64,000 nt of DNA from Arthrobacter sp. Alg241-R88 (GTDB lineage Bacteria > Actinomycetota > Actinomycetes > Actinomycetales > Micrococcaceae). The notes under the pieces were generated by a model. The model saw only the letters and a list, made by a program, of their open reading frames with translations. It was not told where the DNA came from and did not search any database. The stretch covers positions 82,488 through 146,487 of the forward strand of contig NZ_UNRG01000009.1 in the NCBI RefSeq assembly GCF_900537115.1, given 5' to 3'. Below are positions 16,134 to 23,935 of the stretch, piece by piece. A program made the translations under genes and the position numbers. How positions within the stretch are numbered: the first letter of the stretch is position 1; the number at the start of each line of letters is the position of its first letter.

Positions 16134-17558
16134 ATGACTGCCACCATTTTCGAAACCAAGGCAACCCGCGGCAACGTCACGGCACTGATGGTCGCCCTGC
16201 TGGCGGCCTGCGTGGCCTTCCAGCTCAACGCTTCCATGCTCAGCCCGGCCCTGGTGACCATGGGCGAGGAGCTCAACACGGACCAGGCCGTTATTGGCCT
16301 CTCGCAGACATGGTTCTTTACCGCGGCCGCGCTGTTCTCCCTGTTCCTGCCCCGCCTGAGCGACATTGTGGGCCGCAAGAAGATCCTGGTGGGCATGATG
16401 CTGCTCATGGCCGTCGGATCGGTCATCGCAGCCCTCGCCCCGGACGTCACCTGGCTCTTTGTGGGCCGCATCATCCAGGGAGTCAGCGGCCCCACCGTGC
16501 CGCTGTGCCTGATCATGCTGCGCTCCGCGGTGAGCAACCCCCGCAAGTACGGGACGCTGATGGGCCTTATTACGGCCGTCAACGGCGGCGTGGCCGGCGT
16601 CGACTCCTTTGTAGGCGGCTACTTCGCCGAGCACTTCGGCTTCCGCAGCATCTTCTGGCTCATGGTGGTGCTGGCACTGGTGGCCACCGCACTGATCGCC
16701 TGCCTGGCCGGCGAAAGCAAGCCGGCCGCCGGCACGCGGATGGACTGGCTTGGCGTGTTCTTCATCGTTGTTGCCGTGGGTGCGCTGCTGACTGCCCTGA
16801 ACGAAGGCGCCAAGCTGGTGGGCGCCTTCTCGTCCGGCACCCTGATGCTGAGCCTGGCGCTGGTACTGGTGTCCGCCGTCGCCTTCTATGCCTTCTGGAC
16901 CGTGGAGAAGCGGGCGAAGCAGCCGATGGTGGAAACCGTGCACCTGCGCCAGCGCTCCACCTGGGCGCCGCTGCTGACCACCACCCTGACCATGACCGGC
17001 ATCTTCGCCGTCATCAACGGAATCGTCCCCGCCTACGTCCAGGCGGCCGACGGCTTCGGCATCGGGCCCACCGAAATGTCGCTGATCATCCTCACCCCGT
17101 ACGCCCTGCTGGGGTGGATTGTGGGGCCGCTGAGCGGGAAGCTCGCCCCCGTGCTGGGCTACACCAAGGTGCTGCGCCTCGGCCTCCTCGGCAGCATCGC
17201 GGCGCTGGCCATCATGGCGTTCCTTGGCCTGGGCAGCCTGCCCCTGATGATCGCCGGCACGGTCTTGCTGGGCATCATGTACGCCGGTACGGTCAACATC
17301 ATGCTCAACGGACTCGGCGTTGTTCTCTCGCCCGCGGGGAACCCCGGCTTCCTGCCCGGCATGAACGCCGGCGCCTTCAACCTCGGCGCCGGCCTCAGCT
17401 TCCTGGTGCTCCCCGCCGTCCTGGTGGCCACCTCCGCCCTGGGTGACGCCAGGGCCTCCTACCTCACGGTGATCGTGGTGGGCCTGGCCCTCACTGTGGC
17501 AGCCTTCGCTGCCTCGCTGCTGATCCCCAAGCCGGTTGAAGCCGAGGTTGCCGAATGA
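16134..17558 (+). CDS. MFS transporter (DHA2-like), probable nucleoside uptake
   Basis: 474 residues, about 14 hydrophobic segments. Start ATG directly follows the nucleoside hydrolase stop (TAAATG). The loop 2-3 motif is PRLSDIVGRKKILVG, with GRIIQGVSGPTVPL in helix 4. The 14-helix layout is that of the DHA2 drug/H+ branch, but between a nucleoside hydrolase and ribokinase an import role for nucleosides or ribose is more likely. It overlaps the ribokinase start by four bases (ATGA), implying translational coupling. Confidence 0.83.
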   Translation: MTATIFETKATRGNVTALMVALLAACVAFQLNASMLSPALVTMGEELNTDQAVIGLSQTWFFTAAALFSLFLPRLSDIVGRKKILVGMMLLMAVGSVIAALAPDVTWLFVGRIIQGVSGPTVPLCLIMLRSAVSNPRKYGTLMGLITAVNGGVAGVDSFVGGYFAEHFGFRSIFWLMVVLALVATALIACLAGESKPAAGTRMDWLGVFFIVVAVGALLTALNEGAKLVGAFSSGTLMLSLALVLVSAVAFYAFWTVEKRAKQPMVETVHLRQRSTWAPLLTTTLTMTGIFAVINGIVPAYVQAADGFGIGPTEMSLIILTPYALLGWIVGPLSGKLAPVLGYTKVLRLGLLGSIAALAIMAFLGLGSLPLMIAGTVLLGIMYAGTVNIMLNGLGVVLSPAGNPGFLPGMNAGAFNLGAGLSFLVLPAVLVATSALGDARASYLTVIVVGLALTVAAFAASLLIPKPVEAEVAE

Positions 17559-18520
17559 ACGCAGCTGCCGAAAAGACCGGCCGGATCGTCGTTGTTGGCT
17601 CCCTGAACGCGGACCTGACCATCTACTGCGAACGCCTCCCGCTCCCGGGTGAGACCGTTCATGGCAACGGGTTCGCCGTGAACCCGGGCGGCAAGAGCGC
17701 CAACCAGGCGGTCGCCGCGAGCCGGCTGGGCGGAAACGTCAGCCTTGTCGGCGCGGTGGGGGAGGACCCCAACGGCGACATGCTGCTCTCCTCCGCGGCC
17801 GGCTCGGGGGTCGACGTCGGGCATGTCCGGGCGTCGCATGAGCCCACGGGTGTCGCGGTCATCGCCGTGGACGCCAGCGGCGAGAACAACATCATCATCT
17901 CCGCCGGTGCCAACGGCACGCTCTCGCCGGCGGACGTGGCGGAGGCCTCGGACGTTCTGGACGACGCCGCCGTCGTCTCCCTCTGCCTGGAAGTCGGCAT
18001 GGAGACAGTGCTGGCAGCGGCGCAGGCAGGGCACGACGCCGGCGCAACAGTTCTGCTGAACCTCTCGCCGTACGGTGAGGTTCCGGAGCCGCTGACTGCC
18101 CTCACCGATGTCCTGCTGGTCAACGCTCACGAGGCCGCGCTGTTCCTGGGCGACGGCGCCGCCGTTCCCGGCCCGGAGGCGGCGGGCGAGGAATGGGACA
18201 AGGTTCGGATGCGGTTTGTGGAGCGGGGGATCCGGCAGGTCCTGGTGACGCTCGGTTCGCAGGGTTCGGTGGTGCTGGATTCGCTGGCCGCCGAGGGCCG
18301 GCAGGTGGACCGGATTGCGCCCACGAAGGTGAAAGCCGTGGACACCACCGGGGCGGGGGATGCCTTCACTGGGGCCGTTGCAGTCCGGCTCGCCGCCGGC
18401 GATGCCCTCGCCGACGCCGCTGCCTTTGCCTCGCTGGCTGCTGCCCTGGCCACCACCCGGAAGGGAACGCAGGCTGCGTACCCGGAGGCGGCTGACGTGG
18501 CGCGGCTGCTCGGGAGATAG
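17555..18520 (+). CDS. rbsK: Ribokinase (PfkB family)
   Basis: 321 residues. PfkB signatures: NPGGKSANQAVAASRLGGNV near residue 45 and DTTGAGDAFTGAVAVRL near 265, with the catalytic Asp in the GAGD motif. N-terminus IVVVGSLNADLTIYCERLPL is the usual ribokinase opening. It phosphorylates ribose at O5 using ATP, here the ribose freed by the nucleoside hydrolase two genes upstream. Its ATG overlaps the MFS stop. A strong hairpin terminator follows at 18528. Other PfkB sugars are possible, but context favours ribose. Confidence 0.87.
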   Translation: MNAAAEKTGRIVVVGSLNADLTIYCERLPLPGETVHGNGFAVNPGGKSANQAVAASRLGGNVSLVGAVGEDPNGDMLLSSAAGSGVDVGHVRASHEPTGVAVIAVDASGENNIIISAGANGTLSPADVAEASDVLDDAAVVSLCLEVGMETVLAAAQAGHDAGATVLLNLSPYGEVPEPLTALTDVLLVNAHEAALFLGDGAAVPGPEAAGEEWDKVRMRFVERGIRQVLVTLGSQGSVVLDSLAAEGRQVDRIAPTKVKAVDTTGAGDAFTGAVAVRLAAGDALADAAAFASLAAALATTRKGTQAAYPEAADVARLLGR

Positions 18521-18527
18521 CCGCCCT

Positions 18528-18557
18528 CGGGTGGGGCCTTGAGGAAGGCCCCACCCG
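18528..18557. terminator. Bidirectional terminator hairpin
   Basis: Perfect 13-bp stem CGGGTGGGGCCTT / AAGGCCCCACCCG (18528-18540 and 18545-18557) with loop GAGG, lying between converging rbsK and the AAHS transporter. It should serve both strands. Confidence 0.8.
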
Positions 18558-18563
18558 GTCGGA

Positions 18564-19799
18564 TCAACTGCGGGACAGGTCTTTGCTGAGCCCTGCGTTG
18601 GTGCCAGCGGCAGCCATGGCGTGCGGGACCGCCAGGAGGGCAACCACGGCCAGGGCACCCGCTGCTGCGAAGACGTAGAAACCCCACGGGTAGGCGATGC
18701 CGGCGGCCACTAGGCCGCCTGTCACAGCAGGTCCTGCGATGGCGCCGACGCGGCCCACGCCGGCAGCGAAGCCGAGTGCCGTTGCGCGCAGGCGGGCCGG
18801 GAACAACTGGCTGACCCAGGCGTAAACGAGGACCTGTGAACTGAAGACAAACACTCCCGTGACGAAGACGAGGGCGTTCAGCAGGACCGCGTTGTCCACC
18901 TTGATGCTCAAGAGGCCAAGGCACACCGCCGAAAGGCCAAACCACAGCAACACAACGGGTTTGGTTCCGTGCTTGTCAGCCAGGACGCCGGCGATGATGA
19001 GTCCGGCAACAGCGCCGAGGTTCAAGACAAGGAGCAGGGAAAGCCCTGCGCTGACCGGGTATCCGGCGGAAGCCATCAGCTGCGGAAGCCAGGTGTTCAG
19101 GCCATATACCAGCAGCAGTCCCATGAATGACGCTGCACCGATCGCCGCGGCAATCAGGGGGTAGGGCTTCTTCACCAGGTTCCGGAACCCGGTCTGCTCC
19201 TCTGTCCGGGCAGCCCGGGCGGCGGGCAGGGTCTCGGGCAGCTTGAACCACAGGAACGGCAGGAGGACCAAGCCGGAAACGCCGCCCACCACGAACATGA
19301 TGCGCCAGTCAGGAATGACGATCATCGCCAGGAACGCTGTGGCCACCGCACCGACGTGGTACCCGGTCATGGTGCGGGTGGTTGACTTACCGGCGGAACC
19401 TGCAGGGGCATAGTCGTTCATGTAGGCAAGGGCGGCCGGCAGGCATGCCCCAAGCCCGGCCCCGGCCAAAAGCCGGAGAGCCCCAAAAACGGCAACATTG
19501 GGCGCCCACACCACAGCGAGGGTAAGCAGCGAGAACCAGAGCACGCACGCAACCAGCAGGTTCCGGCGCCCGAAGCGGTCCGAGAGCGGGGCGATAAAGA
19601 GCGCTCCCAAGCCCACGCCCACGAGGGATATCGTGGCGACGAAAGTAGCGCCCACCGCGTCAAAGCCAAGCTCGCCGGTCTTGATCAAGGTGGGAATGAC
19701 GGTGCCGAGCACCACGAGGTCAAAGCCGTCCAGGACCATGGCCAGCCAGCAGAGCCACACCGGCCAGCGGGACGGGCGGGCGGAAGGGGAAGTTGTCAT
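18564..19799 (-). CDS. AAHS-family MFS transporter (aromatic acid:H+ symporter type)
   Basis: 411 residues, 12 membrane segments. Start ATG 19799 behind GAGGATT; the open frame continues 44 codons upstream without a good start signal. Helix 1 reads LAMVLDGFDLVVLGTVIPTL, a hallmark of the aromatic acid:H+ symporter family (PcaK, BenK, MhpT) with the essential Asp pair; loop 2-3 has APLSDRFGRRNLLV. It probably imports a benzoate- or phenylpropanoid-type acid across the inner membrane. It stands alone here, 37 kb from the aromatic ring-cleavage operon; which acid it carries is unknown. Inverted repeats of GAAC/GTTC type lie upstream. Confidence 0.85.
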   Translation of the reverse strand: MTTSPSARPSRWPVWLCWLAMVLDGFDLVVLGTVIPTLIKTGELGFDAVGATFVATISLVGVGLGALFIAPLSDRFGRRNLLVACVLWFSLLTLAVVWAPNVAVFGALRLLAGAGLGACLPAALAYMNDYAPAGSAGKSTTRTMTGYHVGAVATAFLAMIVIPDWRIMFVVGGVSGLVLLPFLWFKLPETLPAARAARTEEQTGFRNLVKKPYPLIAAAIGAASFMGLLLVYGLNTWLPQLMASAGYPVSAGLSLLLVLNLGAVAGLIIAGVLADKHGTKPVVLLWFGLSAVCLGLLSIKVDNAVLLNALVFVTGVFVFSSQVLVYAWVSQLFPARLRATALGFAAGVGRVGAIAGPAVTGGLVAAGIAYPWGFYVFAAAGALAVVALLAVPHAMAAAGTNAGLSKDLSRS

Positions 19800-19836
19800 G
19801 GAATCCTCATTGATTTGGGAAAAGGGAAGCGCGATC

Positions 19837-19950
19837 GAACGAGAGTTCTGCCACAGCCATACGTGATCCACGGCATGCCCTCGTCCGTCGACAAGAGTAC
19901 AGCCATGTTCAAGCCACGCACAAAAGTTCACTACTCGAACATCGGTGTTC
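19837..19950. promoter_or_regulatory. GAAC-GTTC inverted repeats between divergent genes
   Basis: GAACGAGAGTTC at 19837-19848 and GAACATCGGTGTTC at 19937-19950 lie in the 180-bp space between the AAHS transporter and the hydrolase. Arms are only 4-5 bp, with different spacings (4 bases each), so this is a weak candidate for paired regulator sites. Confidence 0.3.
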
Positions 19951-19979
19951 TGAATCTTTACGGCGGGTAGTCTCGGCTC

Positions 19980-20903
19980 ATGACTGGCTTCCGTCGTCGG
20001 ACCTTCCTCCTAGGGGCAGGTGCCGGCCTCGCCGCCTGCGCAGGGGTGCCGCGAACCGGCCAGCCACAAGAAAGAGCAACGGAGGACCCCATCAGCGAAG
20101 CAGCAGGCCAGCGGCACCGGTACCAGTACGGCGATGACCCCAGCCAGTGGGGCGAGCTGTTCCTTCCCGAGCTGTCCGACGGCGGGAAGCATCGCGGCGT
20201 TGTGGTGGTCATCCACGGCGGCTACTGGCGCTCGCGGTACGGGGCCGAGCTGGGGGAACCGCTGGCCCGGGACCTCGCCGGGCGCGGGTTAGCGGCGTGG
20301 AACTTGGAGTACCGCCGTGCGGGAAACGGCGGCGGCTGGCCCAATACATTCCAGGACGTGCTTGCCGGCATCGACAAGCTGCAGGAGCTGGCGGTCCCGC
20401 ATTCCCTGGACCTGACCAGGGTGGTGGCGCTTGGCCATTCGGCAGGCGGGCACCTGGCGGTGTGGGCGGCAGGGCGGGACCGATTGGGCGAGCTGGGGCT
20501 GGAGGCCGAGCACCTCGAGGCCTGCGCGAGTACTGACGGCGTCCGCCTCACCGGGGTGGTGAGCCAGTCCGGGGTGCTCAACCTGGCCGAAGCCGAAAGG
20601 CTCAACCTCAGCAACGGTGCGGTGGCCAACCTGCTGGGCGGCCCGTCGTCGGACTTTCCTGGCCGTCACCGGTACGCGGATCCGATGGCAGCGCTGCCCC
20701 TGACCGTTCCCGTTTACGCGATCCACACGACGGAGGACGAGGACGTGCCGCTCAGCATGTCTTTGTCCTACGTTGAGGCGAGCCGGACCGGGTCCACTCC
20801 CGCTCAGCTGGTCACGGTACCCGGGGACCACTTCGCATTGATCGATCCCGAAGCACCCGCATACCTAAGGTGCCGGGAACTGGTCCAGGAGTTCCTGCGC
20901 TAA
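19980..20903 (+). CDS. Alpha/beta hydrolase with Tat-lipoprotein-like N-terminus
   Basis: 307 residues. The N-terminus RRRTFLLGAGAGLAAC has a twin-arginine-like start, a hydrophobic stretch and a lipobox-like LAAC, so export as a lipoprotein is possible. Hydrolase motifs: VVVIHGGYWRSRYG (HGGxW oxyanion loop), nucleophile elbow GHSAGG near residue 148, and a terminal GDHFALIDP with the catalytic His. The HGGYW and GHSAGG layout resembles kynurenine formamidase/esterase-lipase family members. Divergent from the AAHS transporter. Substrate unknown; a small ester or amide is likely. Confidence 0.78.
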   Translation: MTGFRRRTFLLGAGAGLAACAGVPRTGQPQERATEDPISEAAGQRHRYQYGDDPSQWGELFLPELSDGGKHRGVVVVIHGGYWRSRYGAELGEPLARDLAGRGLAAWNLEYRRAGNGGGWPNTFQDVLAGIDKLQELAVPHSLDLTRVVALGHSAGGHLAVWAAGRDRLGELGLEAEHLEACASTDGVRLTGVVSQSGVLNLAEAERLNLSNGAVANLLGGPSSDFPGRHRYADPMAALPLTVPVYAIHTTEDEDVPLSMSLSYVEASRTGSTPAQLVTVPGDHFALIDPEAPAYLRCRELVQEFLR

Positions 20904-20952
20904 GCGGGCGGCGGACAGAAGCGGCGGGTTGTCCTGCCGTACAGTGGCGGCC

Positions 20953-21528
20953 ATGGACATTCCCTGGCTGCAAGGCACCTGGACGCACCCGCCCGCTTCC
21001 GCCGTCGAGCGCGGAACGGACCTGCTGGTCACAGCGAAGGAGGGCAGTGATGCGTGGCGGACCACCTCGTACGGCTTCATCCATGACAGCGAGCATGCGC
21101 TGCTGGCGCCGTTCCCGGACGGATCGGCGGTGGAGGTGGAATTTACTGCAGCATTTTCGGAGCAGTTCGACCAGGCCGGCGTTTTTGTGCGGGTGTCAGC
21201 TGGGCACTGGATCAAAGCGGGCGTCGAGTTTGCGGACGGCGCGTGCCAGCTGGGGGCAGTGGTCACCGACGGGAAGTCCGACTGGTCCCTGGCGCCGGTG
21301 CCCGCGTGGAGCGGATCCCGCGTCCTCATCCGGGTCAGCCGGAGCGGTGATGCCCTAACCATCCGGGCGGGGGCAGCCGGCGGGCCGCTCCAGCTGGTCC
21401 GGGTAGTACCGCTGGATCCGGCTGCGGAAGCCGGCGCCGGGCCCTTCACCTGTGCGCCCACCAGGGCCGGCCTTACCGTCCCCTTCCACGCCTGGCGGGC
21501 CATGGAGCCGGACGGCGCCCTGCACTAA
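20953..21528 (+). CDS. DUF1349 (regulation of enolase 1-like) beta-sandwich protein
   Basis: 191 residues from ATG 20953; an upstream ATG at 20929 lacks a better signal. Opening IPWLQGTWTHPPASA, then VEVEFTAAFSEQFDQAGVFV and SAGHWIKAGVEFADG, are the pattern of the DUF1349 concanavalin-like fold, often annotated after yeast Ree1. Biochemical role is unknown; a carbohydrate-binding-like shape is suggested by the fold. It follows the alpha/beta hydrolase by 49 bases and may be co-transcribed with it. Confidence 0.72.
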   Translation: MDIPWLQGTWTHPPASAVERGTDLLVTAKEGSDAWRTTSYGFIHDSEHALLAPFPDGSAVEVEFTAAFSEQFDQAGVFVRVSAGHWIKAGVEFADGACQLGAVVTDGKSDWSLAPVPAWSGSRVLIRVSRSGDALTIRAGAAGGPLQLVRVVPLDPAAEAGAGPFTCAPTRAGLTVPFHAWRAMEPDGALH

Positions 21529-21583
21529 GCGGCTGTTCCGCCCACGTCACGGACCGCCGCCGAACGGCCTCTTCTGGCAGAGT

Positions 21584-22531
21584 ATGACCATGCTCACTGT
21601 TATTGGCGAAGGCCTTGTTGACGTTGTCCAGCGCGCCTCAGGAATTGAAGCGCATGTGGGTGGCAGCCCCCTGAACGTCGCGGTGGGCCTGGCCCGCCTT
21701 GACCACCCCGTGCAGTTCATCGGCCGGTATGGCCGGGACGCGTACGGCGACTCCGTCGCTGCACACCTGCGCGCCAGTTCCGTGATGCTTCCGCTCGGCC
21801 CCGATGAGTTGCCCACCAGCGTGGCCACCGCCCTGATCGACGACGACGGCGCCGCCACCTACACGTTCGACCTCACCTGGGAGCTCCCCGGCATCGCCGA
21901 CCGGCTTGCCTTTATGCTGCAGGGCACCACTCTGCTGCATACCGGCTCGATCGCGACGATGCTGGCGCCGGGCGCCACGGATGTCCTCGCCGCCGTCGAA
22001 TACGCCCACCCGCGCGCCACCATCAGCTTCGACCCCAACTGCCGGCCCAGCATCATCACGGATGTGGATTACGCGCGCCGCCACGCGGAGAAGTTTGTGT
22101 CCCTGGCGGACGTGGTGAAGGCATCGGACGAGGACCTGGCCTGGCTCTACCCGAACCTGGACGTGCTGGACGCAGCACGCCGCTGGCTTGACCTGGGCGG
22201 CAATGAAGGGCCGGCCATGGTGGTGGTCACCCGCGGAGCCGACGGACCATGGGGAGTGACCAGGGCGGGCGAGGCGCAGGTTGAGGCCACGCGGGTTGAG
22301 GTGGCAGACACCGTCGGCGCCGGCGATTCCTTTATGGCGGCGCTGCTCTCCGGCCTGGTGGACCGCGGACTGGACGGCGCCCAGAACCGCAAGGACCTGC
22401 GTGAACTTCCCGCGGAGGGCTTGGCCGAACTCCTGGCTCATGCTGCCAAGGCGGCAGCAGTCACGGTGTCACGGCCCGGCGCCAACCCGCCCACCAGGGC
22501 TGAGCTGAACGGCGCCTCGGGGGAGAGTTAG
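21584..22531 (+). CDS. PfkB-family carbohydrate kinase (fructokinase-like)
   Basis: 315 residues from ATG 21584 (a second ATG at 21590 is as good). Motifs: VGGSPLNVAVGLARLDHPV near residue 25, FDPNCRPS in the middle, and VADTVGAGDSFMAALLSGL near 245 with the catalytic Asp. The opening LTVIGEGLVDVV fits fructokinase/2-keto-3-deoxygluconate kinase-like members. It phosphorylates a sugar with ATP in the cytoplasm; fructose is a guess. It lies just before the C-glycoside island and may not belong to it, as a new promoter-like region starts at 22541. Confidence 0.85.
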   Translation: MTMLTVIGEGLVDVVQRASGIEAHVGGSPLNVAVGLARLDHPVQFIGRYGRDAYGDSVAAHLRASSVMLPLGPDELPTSVATALIDDDGAATYTFDLTWELPGIADRLAFMLQGTTLLHTGSIATMLAPGATDVLAAVEYAHPRATISFDPNCRPSIITDVDYARRHAEKFVSLADVVKASDEDLAWLYPNLDVLDAARRWLDLGGNEGPAMVVVTRGADGPWGVTRAGEAQVEATRVEVADTVGAGDSFMAALLSGLVDRGLDGAQNRKDLRELPAEGLAELLAHAAKAAAVTVSRPGANPPTRAELNGASGES

Positions 22532-22540
22532 GCAGATTAC

Positions 22541-22570
22541 TCACAAACTTAGGCGCGAAACCGACATAAT
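22541..22570 (+). promoter_or_regulatory. Candidate promoter with AAACTTAGG box before fused deglycosidase genes
   Basis: A -10-like CATAAT lies at 22565-22570, with TCACAA at 22541-22546 as a poor -35. The AAACTTAGG box (22545-22553) sits in the spacer and resembles the ACTTATGT motif found before other genes of the island. Assigned by similarity only. Confidence 0.4.
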
Positions 22571-22607
22571 GCTGTTACGCTGGTTTTGCACCTAGAGAGA
22601 GTGAGCA

Positions 22608-23903
22608 ATGATGCTTCTCGAAAGAGACCTCATCCAGTCCGTCGGCTTCCGCAACGTCACCGAAGGCGGGCGTGTGACCGGCTTCCAGTTCCGCGTCCGG
22701 ATGCCTTCCTACCGCGGCATGGCCGCGTCGCTGATCGACGGTATCGCGGTCCGCGTGGGCAACATCGTCGACGTCGGTCCGGCCGTTCCGCTATGGACTT
22801 TCGGCGGGCGGACCTACACCCTGCAGCAGCTCTGGGAGGGCGACGGCGTCCGCTGGCCCCTTGAGGAGGCGGCAGTGGTCACCGTTCCGCTCGACGGCGG
22901 CCTGCCGCAGGGCGTCCATGAACTCGCCATTGAATTGCGGCTGCGGATGTCCTACATCCCGGTTGAACACCAGCCCACCACCCACCGGGTCAGCCGGAAA
23001 GTAACGTTGGCACCGGAAGGCGGCGACGGCACCTTCCGCTACGGCGTTTCCCTTTACAGCTTTATGGGCGATTACGGCACCGTGATGGACCTGGAAACCG
23101 CGCTGGCCGCCGTCGCTGACGTGGGTGCCACCGGCGTCGAAATCCTCGGCGAGGGCCACGTCCCCGGCTACCCGGAACCTTCCCCGGCGTGGATCGACAA
23201 CTGGTTCAGCCTGCTCGAGAAGTACTCCCTGGAGCCGACGAACTACGGCTCCTGGATTGACACCCGGCTGCACCCGGGCCGGAGCATGACAGCGAGCGAG
23301 GGTGCCGAGGCTCTGCAGCGGGACCTCAGGCTTGCCCACCGGCTTGGCTTCGGCTTCGTGCGGCCCAAGATCGGCGTTGTCTCCAGTGACCTGGTTCCGG
23401 ACCCGATCTGGACCGACTCCGTGGAACGCTCCCTCGACCTGGCGCACGAGCTGGGAGTTATTATCTGCCCCGAGATCCACTCGCCCACGCCCATCAAGCA
23501 CCCCGTCGTGGAGGACTACATCGGCCTCATTGAACGGACCGGAACCAAGAACTTCGGCCTGCTCATCGACACGGGAATCTTCCAGGACCGGCCTATCCCG
23601 CTGCGTGAAGGGGAGACCCGCGAAACCCGGCCCGCGTTCCTGGACGGCATCGGCGTCGATTCCGCAGACTTCGGGGACATCGCCCAGTACGTGGTGTTCA
23701 TCCAAGCGAAGTTCCACGACATCAACGAGCAGCTGGAGGACCAGCAGATTCCGTGGCGCCCGGTGCTGAAAGCTCTCAAAGACTCGGGCTACACCGGTTA
23801 TCTTTCCAGTGAGTACGAAGGCGAACGCACTCCCTGGCGTGCCATTGAGCAGGTGCGGCGGCAGCACTCCCTCATCCGCCGCATCGCGTCCGAACTTCCC
23901 TGA
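22608..23903 (+). CDS. Fused C-glycoside deglycosidase-like protein (beta domain + alpha TIM barrel)
   Basis: 431 residues; start ATG 22608 after AGAGAGAG. Residues 1-140 match the DUF6379/C-glycoside deglycosidase beta-subunit pattern (SVGFRNVTEGGRVTGFQFRV, PSYRGMAASLIDGI, GLPQGVHELAIELRLRMSYI). Residues 145-431 are an AP-endonuclease-2-type TIM barrel like the alpha subunit (YGVSLYSFMGDYG; ICPEIHSPTP; FGLLIDTGIF; YLSSEYEG). In CarBC/DgpBC-type enzymes these are separate subunits that cleave 3-keto C-glycosides using Mn. Oddity: the usual VHAKF metal His is VFIQAKF here, so Gln replaces His. Followed 32 bases later by a second fusion. Substrate unknown. Confidence 0.75.
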   Translation: MMLLERDLIQSVGFRNVTEGGRVTGFQFRVRMPSYRGMAASLIDGIAVRVGNIVDVGPAVPLWTFGGRTYTLQQLWEGDGVRWPLEEAAVVTVPLDGGLPQGVHELAIELRLRMSYIPVEHQPTTHRVSRKVTLAPEGGDGTFRYGVSLYSFMGDYGTVMDLETALAAVADVGATGVEILGEGHVPGYPEPSPAWIDNWFSLLEKYSLEPTNYGSWIDTRLHPGRSMTASEGAEALQRDLRLAHRLGFGFVRPKIGVVSSDLVPDPIWTDSVERSLDLAHELGVIICPEIHSPTPIKHPVVEDYIGLIERTGTKNFGLLIDTGIFQDRPIPLREGETRETRPAFLDGIGVDSADFGDIAQYVVFIQAKFHDINEQLEDQQIPWRPVLKALKDSGYTGYLSSEYEGERTPWRAIEQVRRQHSLIRRIASELP

Positions 23904-23935
23904 TCCCCTTCCTCCTCCCAGCAAAGAGAACAACC

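Noticed and set aside
14979..16943. 654-codon minus-strand frame opposite the nucleoside hydrolase and MFS genes
   Set aside because: Spans two clear plus-strand genes, His/Gly-rich low-complexity antisense translation, no recognised domain.
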